Positions 42,601-53,100 of a stretch of DNA of 64,000 nt are shown here, piece by piece; position 1 is the first letter of the stretch; each line of letters begins with the position of its first letter. A program made the translations under genes and the position numbers. The DNA is from Mugil cephalus (Eukaryota; Chordata; Actinopteri; Mugiliformes; Mugilidae), in the NCBI RefSeq assembly GCF_022458985.1, contig NC_061781.1, positions 10,939,501 to 11,003,500 of the forward strand, written 5' to 3'. The notes below the pieces were generated by a model that was not told the origin of the DNA, made no database searches, and saw nothing but the letters and a program-made list of their open reading frames with translations.

Positions 42601-43976
42601 TGACACATTTGTGACATTCACATCAATCCTATAAGGTAACAAATAAATCTTGATTAATTTTGTCCAAACTGTGTTGCAGTGGAGAGTCTGTGTGTAGCTC
42701 AGAAGACTCAGTGTGATACAGAGCGCTCCACCTGCACGGACAGCAACGGCACAGCCTACTGCCAGTGTCATCAAGGATACTACAAACACAACCCTGAAGA
42801 CTTGTCCTGCCTAGGTGAGCTCTTTTACATTCACGTGATGCTTTTGCTTGCCTGTAGCGATACAGGAATCCTTTCTATTTCACTTCAGAGTTGATCACAC
42901 CTGAACTTCTCACACCAAACTGTGTAAGTTTGTGAAGTTCTTAAACATAGCTTCTTGTTTCAGAATGCGGGGATGGCTACAAGCTGGAAAATGGCTCCTG
43001 CGTCCCGTAAGTTTGATTTTCTTTCTTAGCCGTGTCCAGATACATTGAAAAGATTTCAGTCCACTGCAGCTTTTGTTTTCTGCTTTTCAGGTGCATGTTT
43101 GGTTTCGGAGGATTCAATTGCGGAAACTGTAAGTGAATCTGACAAACCGATAAATCAAGTCAAATAGAACATATTAGAGCTTTTGAGGTGAATCTTTAAC
43201 TGTGTGTTTTTAATATTTTACAGTTTATAAGCTGATCGCAGTTGTGGTGTCACCTGCAGGGGGCGGCCTGCTCCTCATCCTCGTTATCGCTCTCATTGTC
43301 ACCTGCTGCAAGTAAGATTTCTCTTAATTCCATTTTTAAATTATTAATTTAAACATGTTAACGTTTGATCCCACACTACAAAACAAGTCATTTTGTTAAC
43401 CCAAGTGTGACACATTTTCTCTCTTTGGATAGTTAGGAGAAGTAAGTAATTTAGATGAACTGAACATTTTTAAATATTTGATGTTTCAGGAAAGACAAAA
43501 ATGACATCAATAAGATCATCTTCAAGAGCGGAGACATGCAGATGTCCCCCTATGCGGACTTCCCGAAAAATAACCGGATATCCATGGAGTGGGGCAGGGA
43601 GACGATTGAGATGCAAGAAAACGGCAGCACGAAAAACCTGCTACAAATGTCTGACATCTACTACTCTGTAAGGAACTCTTTTGTTTTTCTACCCCTTCTG
43701 CAATTATCTTCCTTGGTTAAGATATTTATGTATTTGTGTGTTTTGGTTCAGCAGATACATCGGTTTAAAAGTCAAGAAACTTTCAGTGTTCTTAAATTAC
43801 TAAATTTACTTCTTCTGTGGCGTTTCCCTCAGCCTGCTCTGCGTAACTCTGACCTGGACAGAAATGGCTTGTACCCGTTCACAGGACTGCCGGGCTCTCG
43901 CCATTCCTGCATCTACCCCGCCCAGTGGAACCCCTCTTTCATCAGCGACGATTCACGGAGAAGAGACTACTTCTAA
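33235..43976 (+). CDS. heg1: HEG1 (heart of glass), mucin-like EGF receptor
   Basis: An endothelial/endocardial type I membrane protein that recruits KRIT1/CCM1 and is needed for heart and vessel development (zebrafish heart of glass). Exons are 33235-33499, 36990-38409, 38880-39370, 40893-41006, 41130-41252, 41780-41883, 41985-42040, 42289-42449, 42680-42814, 42964-43006, 43091-43128, 43224-43311, 43490-43667 and 43833-43976, giving 1119 aa in phase. Parts in order are a signal peptide (residues 1 to about 27), a Ser/Thr-rich mucin domain (to about 725), EGF1 (726-763), Ca-binding EGF2 (starts DLDECERDPC, 764-804) and a SEA-like region (805-911). A third EGF-like module (912-956), a Cys-rich stalk, one membrane span (about 988-1010) and a 107-aa tail complete it. 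The tail ends NPSFISDDSRRRDYF, nearly the same as the human KRIT1-binding end. The start context is strong (A at -3, G at +4). Muc13, a human neighbour, is excluded by this tail. A small exon in the 3.5 kb intron 1 could have been missed. Confidence 0.95.
33500..36989 (+). other. heg1: heg1 intron 1 (3.5 kb)
   Basis: Mostly unique AT-rich DNA. It holds a poly-A tract at about 36577-36604 and a CTCF-like motif at 36877-36893. No further exon is supported. A frame upstream of exon 2 is open from 36770, but the splice phase (G|AC) and the TGTCCACAG acceptor put the exon start at 36990. Confidence 0.5.
36877..36893 (-). promoter_or_regulatory. CTCF-like motif in heg1 intron 1
   Basis: The plus strand reads GCGCCCTCTGGTGGCCA. 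The minus strand is therefore GGCCACCAGAGGGCGC, a near-perfect CTCF core. Motif seen by eye; occupancy inferred. Confidence 0.6.
37100..37485 (+). repeat. heg1: Coding minisatellite in heg1 (Ser/Gly/Thr, about 51-bp unit)
   Basis: Within exon 2, roughly six imperfect tandem copies encode a unit of about 17 residues close to GGSTSSSSTSSGSSSSS. Copies vary by one to several codons, some with 18 residues and some replacing SG by SS. Nearly all Ser codons are AGC/AGT. The tract is also open on other frames and on the minus strand as poly-Ala or poly-Leu/Val, which are artefacts of the triplet repeat. It belongs to the O-glycosylated ectodomain. Confidence 0.9.
37717..37767 (+). repeat. heg1: Second poly-Ser tract in heg1 using TCN codons
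   Basis: A run of about 17 serines encoded by TCC/TCA/TCT/TCG, 230 bp after the AGC/AGT-coded minisatellite in the same exon. It is a (TCC)n-type trinucleotide expansion and so arose independently of the upstream tract. Confidence 0.85.
38880..39370 (+). other. heg1: heg1 exon 3, Pro/Thr/Ala-rich second mucin segment
   Basis: Encodes residues 562-725, with many TTT, TTA, PPT and TR(R/K)VT motifs. It is much more GC-rich than its flanks and open in more than one frame. The correct frame is fixed by phase (AG|T Ser at the 5' end, A|GA Arg at the 3' end into the first EGF exon). Confidence 0.85.
39650..40200 (+). mobile_element. Fish SINE-like interspersed repeat in heg1 intron 3
   Basis: Starts in AATTCAATTTA-type sequence with TTTATATAGCGCC, followed by GGCAAGGAAAAACTCCCTTT and GGAAGAAACCTTGAGCAGAA. 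These are hallmark blocks of a very common teleost interspersed repeat. The downstream part (GGAGGAGGCCATGACGAC region) fits the same family. The superfamily assignment is from memory and not certain. Confidence 0.65.
41284..41340 (+). mobile_element. Possible hAT-type MITE end (ATTAATCGC motif)
   Basis: GCGATTAATCGCATGATTAATAGCAGATTAATCG in heg1 intron 5 is a motif often found at ends of fish nonautonomous DNA transposons. A possible opposite end is GAGCCCTAG near 41702. Only the motif is seen; element limits are not clear. Confidence 0.3.
42541..42559 (+). promoter_or_regulatory. CTCF-like motif in heg1 intron 8
   Basis: GGCCACCAGAGGGCACACT on the plus strand is a near-perfect CTCF core. 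It is oriented opposite to the motif at 36877-36893. Confidence 0.6.
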
Positions 43977-44324
43977 GTGTCCCGCCGTGAACACACACCT
44001 TTCTTACCACCCATTAGCAGGGTTTCTGTGGGTCCTTAAAGAATCTAGTTGAGAAGTTAATGTTACTTTTATAAAGCTGCATTATCTTCAATCTCACTTT
44101 AACATTTTTTTTTGGGAAAAAAGAAAATGTACTGATCACACTGTAGAAAACAAACAAAAAAAAAACCCAAAATGGAACCAATAACCACTCACTCAAACTG
44201 TGCAGCCGATCTGTCTTCATCGGCTAGTGTGTTGGGATGTGTTGAAACTGCTTCTGTAAGGATTTTTGTCATTTTCATGCCACCACAGAAAACAACTAGC
44301 AAACATCACCCACTCTGCACAAGG

Positions 44325-44500
44325 TTAAAGGACCAGTGTGTAGGATGTGGTGGCAGAATATAACATCATTATTGTGTCTTCACAGCATATAATCCACTAC
44401 AAATAGCAACTGTCCACCAGAAAGGACCTATGGAGGGGCTTGGTTGCAGCCTGCAGCCCCACCACTAGATGTCACTAAATGCTACACTCTGGTCCTTTAA
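44325..44500. mobile_element. 176-bp MITE with inverted ends in heg1 3' UTR
   Basis: Begins TTAAAGGACCAGTGTGTAGG and ends TACACTCTGGTCCTTTAA, an imperfect inverted pair of about 18 bp. This is a teleost-wide short nonautonomous DNA element. It encodes nothing and should be present in heg1 transcripts if the 3' UTR ends at 45.6 kb. Confidence 0.8.
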
Positions 44501-45614
44501 ATCTTTGAAACTCTGACATCTGCACAAGGTTTTGGTTCATCATCATTTGGTTCATCAGTTTAACTCAAAGTCGAAATGCGCAAACATACTTGTGATGCGG
44601 CATAGTGATTTTCTGTCACGGTGGCAACGCTAATGTGCGAGCTGCGCTATTTTTCAGGGCTTCACGCTAAATATGCAAAATGCATATGTGAGCGTGCACA
44701 TTATGGAAGTACACATTTTTGCAAGTAAAATGTGCTCCTTTATGACCATTTCAGTGTTTTTGCATGTTTTAGCTCATTTATTTCGGCTCATCCGACACAT
44801 CGCTGCTGCAGTGTTTCATTTATTTTGCCTCTCATTCACCCACTGATTCTCTCCTGCTCCGCGCCACGTCTGCTTTTCCAGTTATGTATTTTGCTTCCTG
44901 GTAATGGCAGTGCAGATATGTTTGAAAAATATAAAGTGCGCGAATACACAATGATAACTTAAAAAACAAAACAAAAAAAAAAACTCTTGTTCACCTAGAA
45001 TGTGGGGAACGTGCAACCATAACTTGCAATGTGTAGCAATAGACTAGAACATGCGAAAACACTGAGGCTGGAGTGTGAAAATAAATATGTGAGTGCCAAT
45101 GCTGTGATTTGAAAATAATCAGTGTCTTCTCAGATAATAAGTCTGAGGATAAAGCCTTGATGGAGCATGACTAATACAAACCACTGAAGGATGCACAAAG
45201 TTTGGTTTCATGCTAATACAAACTGAGGAGTCTAATGTAGTCTAATGTCAGCATCTATTTATTCCCCCGTGTGTCCAAGCCGTTGACATGTAGCATAATG
45301 TACATCTCATACATACACACTGACGGACTTAAGAGGGATAAACCTGTGGCTTTAAGTGTGTGTGTGTCTGCATTTGCGTGTGTGCAGAGAGAAAGCGTGT
45401 GTGTCTCTTAAGTATTGCAGTTTGTGAGGTGCGCGTGTGAGTAATAATTTTCTGTATTCCAGAAGGAACATAACTGTGGATAAGTGTTTGAATGTAAAGA
45501 TGTATCATAATTAGCTCTTGCTGTCATTGATTATTATTTTTATGTGTGTGTTTTCTTTCCTTTGTGTCCATATGATCTGATGATTCTGGCGTTTTAGTCA
45601 GACGTGCCTATTTA

Positions 45615-45620
45615 AATAAA
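45615..45620 (+). terminator. heg1: Polyadenylation signal AATAAA for heg1
   Basis: TTTAAATAAAAGTATTGCAC, followed by a T-rich TTTTGTCTCTTTTG stretch that fits a downstream element. Confidence 0.65.
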
Positions 45621-45714
45621 AGTATTGCACAACATTTTGTCTCTTTTGACTCCATTCCAGTTAGTAAGCGATGCCTTTTAATTTATCTTATTTTGAAAAG
45701 CCTTCACCTTAATC

Positions 45715-45929
45715 TGGTGTTTCTGAACTCCGGTCCTCTGGACTCACTGCCCTGCATGTTTTCAATGTTTCCCTCTTTAACCACACCTGATTCAAATGAT
45801 CAGCTCGTCATCAAGCTCTGCAGTGGCCTGATAAGGAGCCGTTCATTTGAATCAGGTGTGTTGGAGGAGGGAAACATCGAAAACATGCAGAGCAGTGGGT
45901 CCCTAGGACTGGAATAGAGAAACACTGCC
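45715..45929. mobile_element. Foldback MITE downstream of heg1
   Basis: The left arm (GGTGTTTCTGAACTCCGGTC...) and the reverse complement of the right arm (GGCAGTGTTTCTCTATTCCAG...) match over about 60 bp with scattered changes, around a central loop. The 'aactccggtcct..' ends are a recurrent teleost repeat. It begins about 95 bp after the heg1 polyadenylation signal. Confidence 0.7.
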
Positions 45930-48900
45930 TTAATCCAACAGAAGTGTTTGTGGATGGACGGTTCATATGAAGAAACCCACCAGTGTCTTAGAACTGAAGT
46001 GGTTCTGTACAGAGGAGTGAGATAAAATTCCTCCCAGCTTCTGTAGACGACTGATCAAGGGTTATGGGAAATGTTGACTCGCAAGGCAGTCACGCCAAAA
46101 GATACGTACAAATTATTAATTTTCTTAAGAGGAGAACTCAGGCTCAGTGTTGCATGGAAATTGTGACATATTGGCCTAACACATCTGTTGCATCTCAAGG
46201 TTTGGTGTTTGCTCGACTAACACGAGATAACAAACTGCCTTGAAGTTAAGAGGACTAAAGTCTCCTCAGCTGTTACCATGGCAACCAAGTCCCATCTTTC
46301 TTTCAAGCTGCGGTGACGGTCCTTCAGAGACTTTTAACTTAAGCTATCCAGATGTGAAACTATCATTTACAAATGGAGCCGATTAATAATGGTATATAAT
46401 AAATACGGATGTAAGTCTTTCAAATGCATCCTTGGTTTCTTTTGTGTCATTGTCTGTAGCATATAAAGTTGTTGAACACTGCTGATTAGGGCTCAAAGAA
46501 AAGAATGTGTCATATCTGGATGATGGGACATGGGAATATATAACCTTAAAATCCAATTTGAAGAAAAAGAAAGAAAAAGAAAAGCATCCTGTTTTGATTA
46601 TGAATGTTATCTATCTCTTGAAACACTTGAAATGAACGTTGTTAATGATACACCTATGATTAACAATGTTTTCTGAAAACCACGCACTCACAGAGGTGCA
46701 CTCATGTGAATGTCATTACCCCTGTGCTTCTTGTGTTTATGCGCCAGTGCTTTCCTTTACCTGGTTCCAAACTATAAACAGTAATAAACTAAGTGGTGGT
46801 GATGACTCATTTTGCCATTATTAAAGCAACAATCTTGAAGGTTTTCTTTGAATTAAGGCGTCTCCAAATAAGAGGTAACACATTAGTGACTGAGCTCATG
46901 GCCCTCTCAGTGTTTGTGGTGACTCTCATGGGAAAAAAAATGTTGCATTAACTTGCTGCTGATGTAATCTGTACAAACACGTATTCAGACATGACCACTG
47001 ATTGCTATCGTCCCACAGAGGCTAGAAGGAGTTCTCAAAGACATGTTTGAACGGAAGTTGACTTTTATTCATGAACTAGCCACAGATAAATACAATGTGT
47101 TTTCTCAGGGTGTTTTGTCCACCATTATCATTCATCCACCATCATCCTTTTTTTTTTGGTGGGGGGATGGGGTATATCATAGGGAGTAATGGGAGAACAA
47201 GGAGCAGCCACATACCTCCAATTTATCAGTGTGATAACCACCTCCTTTTAACATTGTTCACACACTTTTGCAGAGCGCAGCTTAAAGTCAGTTCAATTGC
47301 TCACAGAATGATAAAAAAAAATGCCAATTACTGCTTGGTCCCTTTATTAAAGCAACTATTGTTATTTTTTTTGCTGCATCCAGAATTCTGTGCTATTAAA
47401 TCATATCTGCTGTTTAGCAACTACAACCAACCAAGGCTGAAGTGTTTGAGAGACTGCTAATTTAATCAGAATTTCTCCACGAAAAGTTTGTAACCATTCT
47501 TTGTGAGAATGTAAAATTGAAAAGGTTATAAGCCTCACGCAGGGATGACAATTTCAATTTTCTGCGTCAACAATCTCTCGAGTCAAGCCATCAATGTACA
47601 CTGCACCGCTGCGCCCTATTGTAGAGACGCTCGGCTACCATGCAAATCTTCCCTGCATCCTCCCGTGGGTGCAGCCGTTGACTGTTTGGGTCCATTACAT
47701 TTGTTCCTTGGTTTCCTGTCATTTTTAAGGCTGACTTGTTACATCTGGCTGAGCTTCCACTGCTACATCCATGCACAACGAGCCCCTCTGACCTGGTTAA
47801 TGAACAGTGTCAGGTCTGTCATCTCTGTGGCTTTGTAAATAACCTCAGTTTCTATGTTATCAGAGTCACCACTACCTGCGTGGACACAGGAGGAAATTGC
47901 AAAGTGCGACGACTCCTTCTCCACTCCACTCGGGATTCAGGGCCAGATGAGAGTCACCATCACGGGGACTTCTTATACAATGCTACCTATCTCCTTGCTT
48001 CATTCACCTACATCTCCTCTCCAGACATTTACCTCGGCCCTTGGGGTCACCTTCACTGCCACCTCGCTGTGTGCGTTAGGCACCACTGTGAACCTTTGCT
48101 GTGAGGTTGAATTTGACCAGATGTTAAGGTTTATGCTCCTTAATAAAAGCATCTGTAACTTAATATGACTGAAATACTGTGTTATATTTGAAGATGAATG
48201 AAGGATTGTGCTATGGGACACAGTTGTCCAGCGTCTTCTGTGACTCTGGAGGAGCTTGTCAATGTCGGACACTGTGAGTTGTGCTGTATCTGTCTGCTGT
48301 GACTTCCTCAACTCACAGAGTAACTGGTAAATTGCTGCCCCTTTAAACAAATATTCAATTTTGATGCAGCAGTCACAAATAAACAGACCATACGTACCAT
48401 TAAAGCATAGAATTTTTACTGTATACCTATACCTAGAAATAATATATTTTGCAATAAAGTACAAATGTGTGATATATGGGGGGCGCTGCTTTTGTATTAA
48501 TCTTAAAGAAATGATGAAAAAAAAAAATGTGTCTGGAATGGAGCTTTAACAAATAGGCTGCACATATAGAAGTACATTAAGCAGGACTACCTTGGTGCGG
48601 AGGGCTGTTTTCACAGTGAGGTATCTTTACTTTAACGCCCGGATGCTTCCCCCTCCTACTATTGATGTGCAAGGGTTCACAGTGCAGAAACAAGGCATCA
48701 GAAATGTTTCTGTCACTGATTTCGCCCTTTGATGTTAGCAGAGGTCAAATGATCTGAAATGTTCCCTTCATGGTCCGTCGGAAATATTCTCATATAGATA
48801 AAACACGCATGAACGACTCGCAGAATATATAAAAACAGCATTGTAGAATACACCTTGCCGAGTTATGCACAGTTAATTGTAAAACTACTGCAGTTTATAT

Positions 48901-49197
48901 AATACATTCATTCATTACATTCTGTGTGAGTTAATGACCAGCATTGTTGCTTCATGTATTTTGGGGGACGGGGTAGCCTAGCATCAGCTGCCTATCAGCT
49001 GTTTATTAAGCTTTAAATGCGACTTGGTGCATCACAATTCATATAGTTTTATTAAAAAAAAAAAAAAAAAGGTGTCACAGTCAGACTTTCATATCTTATA
49101 ACTGTGATTTTATTTTATTGCACGACTATGAAACGTTTTTATTTCTCAAACTGTGTCCTTTATTTTTTGCTTTGCAGCTCAAAATGGCAGCAAAAAT

Positions 49198-49229
49198 CTA
49201 TCCATCTATCTATCCATCCATCCATCCAT
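49198..49229 (+). repeat. (CTAT/CCAT)n microsatellite
   Basis: CTATCCATCTATCTATCC followed by four CATC units, just upstream of the CpG-rich kansl1l first exon. Confidence 0.85.
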
Positions 49230-49249
49230 AGTGAAGAACAAATTGTTGT

Positions 49250-49597
49250 TCATCAATCTGAGTAGCGCCAGCTCTGAGCTTGTGGAGGGGGCCGTGAAGG
49301 CGTCGTGACTGTGGTCCAGCCCCTCGTTCAGATCAGAGGGTTCGGTGCCTCGGTCTCGGCGGTTGGAGAGAAGGAGAAGACGACGAGGAGGAGGAGGAGC
49401 AGGAGGAGGTGGAGACGTAAAATCACTTTAAATGAGTTTTTTTTTAGCAGATATGCTGGGGGGAAATAAGTGTCGTCGTCGGACGCCTACAGAAGTCCGC
49501 CAAACCGTCTGATTTATCCAACCTCAGAACGTTTTTTCCCCCCTTCTCTCCTGGGAAGAAGGAGCGATGTGAAGTCGACGATTTACCTCCCGGTCAG
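49250..49597 (+). promoter_or_regulatory. kansl1l: kansl1l promoter-proximal region and noncoding exon 1
   Basis: CpG-rich DNA with a GAG/GAC purine tract (49360-49412), ending in a strong donor GGTCAG|GTGAGT at 49597. The next acceptor, CTGCCAG at 50151-50157, starts the exon with the ATG at 50189. The transcription start is not determined. Confidence 0.5.
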
Positions 49598-50188
49598 GTG
49601 AGTGTGTGGAGACACTTGACGCTGACTTTATGGAGCGGTTTCGTTGTTCGCTAGCTCTCGGTTTTCGGTTCGGCCACAGCTAGTGTCTTTTCTTTTGGTT
49701 GTTATTGTTGTTGAAGCCAAGAGTGTAGCGGACGAGTAGAAACCCGTCTGTTATTGTTTTGGAGTCTTTTCCTCCTTCCACTGTTGCTGCTCTCCGTTAC
49801 AACCGCAGCTCCGCTACTTATCCCGGTCATTTTGGGTGAACAGCGGTATTAAAAGAGGACAAAACTGTGAATTTATCATCCCAAATTGTCAGTGCTGTGA
49901 TGAAATGAGTAAATGCCTAATAATTGGTGACCAGAGACGACTGCTTCCTGACCCTTTAAGCCTTAATAATGAGCCAACGTTTACAGTTTATTTGAAGGCG
50001 GCCGTTAAGTCCCGTCAATCTCAACTGTAGATCGTCTCGCAGTGATTATTTTACTGTTTCTAACATTTTTTTTGTACGACTACTTTTACTTGTGCTTAAA
50101 ATTGTATAAAGGTTGTATTTTTGAAGAGTTTTTTTTTTTTTTTCTCCTCACTGCCAGGACTTGTTAAGCCTGTGGTTCAGAGGGGGCT

Positions 50189-53100
50189 ATGGCCCCGGCC
50201 CTGACCAAAATCCTCAAAAATGACCACGGCGTCCACTTGTCTTCGCCCCCCGCCTCCGCCACAGTAGACTCGGACGGGACAGCCGCCATGTGCAGCATCG
50301 AGCCTTGCGCGAGACCGGACGATGGTGACCTCCAGAAGATGTGGCTGAACCTCTCTCCGTTTTCCTCTCTGGACTCCTGCCTCCCCCCCGGCCTCCTGGA
50401 CTCCCCCGTCGCCAGCCCCAAGCTGCTGCCCTGTCTGCAGGCGTCGGCGGAGATGTCCCTCCCCAGCCCGGGCTCCCTCGTCAACCTCCTCTCCTTCAAC
50501 AAAAGCCAGGCGGATGCTCATCAGGTGGCCTCTGTCTTCCCAGGTGTACCGGACATGTTTTTAGTCCCCGTTCCCGAGCACAAAAGCCAAGAGGCTTGTG
50601 CGCTGCACGGATGTAGTGCCGCTCTCGAATGCGGGCCAGATGGTGGTGATGTGCATCGCTCCTCTCTCACCCTTTCCAGTGTTTGTCCTTTGCATTCCCA
50701 GGGGGAGATCCAGTTCCAGGGATACACTCCCTTGCTTCAAACTCCACCTACGCAGACACAGGAGAATGCAGCCGCGGCGAATCGTCCTCCTCAGGCTCCT
50801 CTGCAGCCGTGCATTAACAGGGTGAATCTCCCTCAGCCGGCATGCAAAGCCGCGCTGGAGGAGGCTGCGAGGGAGCAGCTCCGCAGGCAGGCAGGGCTTC
50901 AAGGCCGAGCTTGGAGGCTGCGAAGGAGACTGCAAGCCCTGCTAGGGGAGCACGCTCTGCTTCACTGCTGTCAGCAGTTGGAGGGGCTGAAAAAGCACCA
51001 TCAACTCGGAGACGCGCCTCCGGACAGCCTGGATTCTATATACCACGGAGTGCTGCCTTCGCAGTCGGACAGCAAGCCCCATCCTTCTTGGCTCGAATCG
51101 TTGTCTTCCTACACGGAGGTCAGGGAGTTCAGCCGCTCCAGCCAGGAGCTACTCAGAGGCCTGCAGGAGGCCTTGGACTCCGAGGCCACGGCCAGCAGCA
51201 GCTCGGATGAGGAGCCAGATGAGATGATTCATGGCAAGGCTTCGCCCGTGTGAGTACCTAACACGCACGCTGTATGCCTTTCCTGCACAATGCAGGAATA
51301 GTACCAGCCGACCGAGTGGGATGTATTGCTCGTTCGAAGCGTGTTTTTCCATTTGCGGAACATGGAAGGGTTGGCTCGATGGATTCGGCTGCTGCTAATG
51401 CTAAAGAAAACAGTTTCTCAAACCTAACCGTAGACTCACTGCCCAGCTATTTGTTGTCTTTTTTTTTCTGGGATTTCCAGAACACACCCATCATCCCCAC
51501 TAAAAACAAGACGAGGGCCTCGCTTTAATTCGAGGCTGGTAGAAGGTACGCAGAGGTACTTCTCTTACACAACCGGTCAACTCAGGGGATTGGAAGCACT
51601 GCAAACTGCACGAAACGTGTTGCCAAGGCGGCGTAAACTGCAAAAATTTAGTTTGACATTATAATAATGGAGGCAGTAAATCATTCACATCTCCAAGCGA
51701 ATGAGACAAGAAGTCCAACACTTGTTTTCTAATGACTGCATACTTTTTGGAGAGTAAGTCTCTAAGTTTTTGGTAGATGTTTGACTTGGCCCTCGGGATG
51801 TTTACAGTGCGGTTTAGAGTTTTGTCCTCCCAGCTGCGGAGGCTGTTATGACATATTTTTAACTACGCGCACCAGCATACTTCTCTCTTTCCATGCTGCA
51901 GTCATAACAGATTTCAGCTGATTAGTCGGCTCGCTTTTCCCTACTGTGTAAGAGACAAACGCGGACTTTCCAGCGTGCCATGTCTGTGCCATCGTACCCC
52001 GTCGCCTCCTCATTTTTAGTGAGGGACACTTTTAAAGTGAGCGTCTGTATGTTTGGGAGCCTGTGGTGCCGCTATATTTGAGTCCTCGCTGAAACGAACT
52101 AGTTTTTCTCTAATGGCCGTGCGTTTTCGCATCGCTTGTTTATGTGGTGTTAACAAACCACAATTCAGCCGTCAACCTGCAGAAAGACTGCTTTCCAACA
52201 TTATGACGATCCTATTTTCATGTGTCTCTGGATTGGCCCGGATCTTGTATTCTTGTAAAACGTTACCGATATTCCAAGGTATTGGTAATGCTGTAGAACT
52301 ACACATCCCTTTTTGAAAACTTAAGTGGCTGCTTAGTTGTTTTATCAACCCACAATTGCCTCATCTGAGGGGATTCTTGTTTTTTCTTGCGAACAGTTTG
52401 GAGATTTAAGCTTTTTTTTCTTGTTTCGCAATCTTTCTTCCTTATAGTGAATAGGGCATGGAAATGTTGTGATGACACCAAGAGAAAGAGGGAAACGGAG
52501 AATTCCAGTATAGGTCATGAGCAGGAATCGGTCTGTAGTTCTGTTTCGGACTGCTTGCCCACCAGAACATTCAAAAAAGTACATATATATATACATATAT
52601 AATGTTAACGTTCTCATTAATTTCAAAGGTTTCTGAGAACAATATATTTGCCTGTGACCGTGACACATTTAGCCAGGGACCAGACAAATATGAGATCATG
52701 TTTCACTCACTTGGTTGGAATGTATCCGCCGCCCCTTCCCTTCAATCAGATTTTCCACCCAGCCGTGCCCACGCTAGCTTTCTTACATCTGTTTATCTAA
52801 TGCTGCCGCTATCATATTTATTCAGTAGAGCCCCACTGACACACTTCTCTTAAGAGCAGCTGTGTTAGCGTCGCTGGTTTTGAGATCTAATTGATTGCTG
52901 CTCTATCCAATCGCACCAAGCGTCATTTTGATCTACGCCTGTAGTTCACTCCCCTTGCCCTCAGTACGGTTCAGCCTTTCTTTTAGGAATTCTGTGTTTA
53001 TTTCTTCTGCGAGGTATACTTTGTTGACCCTTCTGTTTGTTTCCTGCAACCCTGCAATAAACAAGGCAAAAATGTTTATTGGGTCTGAGAGCTAGATAGT

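Larger units (their letters stand above)
43977..45645 (+). other. heg1: heg1 3' UTR
   Basis: About 1.65 kb between the stop codon at 43974-43976 and the AATAAA at 45615. It contains the MITE at 44325-44500 and GT-rich stretches near 45355-45440. Confidence 0.65.
45646..49240. other. heg1-kansl1l intergenic region (3.6 kb)
   Basis: Holds a foldback element at 45715-45929, short A/T homopolymers (47149-47158, 49053-49070) and a CCAT/CTAT microsatellite at 49198-49229. Open frames around 47545-48170 are somewhat GC-richer than their surroundings but match no family I recognise and lack splice support. Confidence 0.45.

Noticed and set aside
33235..43976. Identification of the mucin-EGF gene as muc13
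   Set aside because: muc13 neighbours HEG1 in human, but the cytoplasmic tail and its RRRDYF end are specific to HEG1.
47545..48170. Overlapping frames of 97-122 codons between heg1 and kansl1l
   Set aside because: Slightly GC-rich and possibly a decayed exon, but no domain, no shared phase across splice sites and no recognised family.
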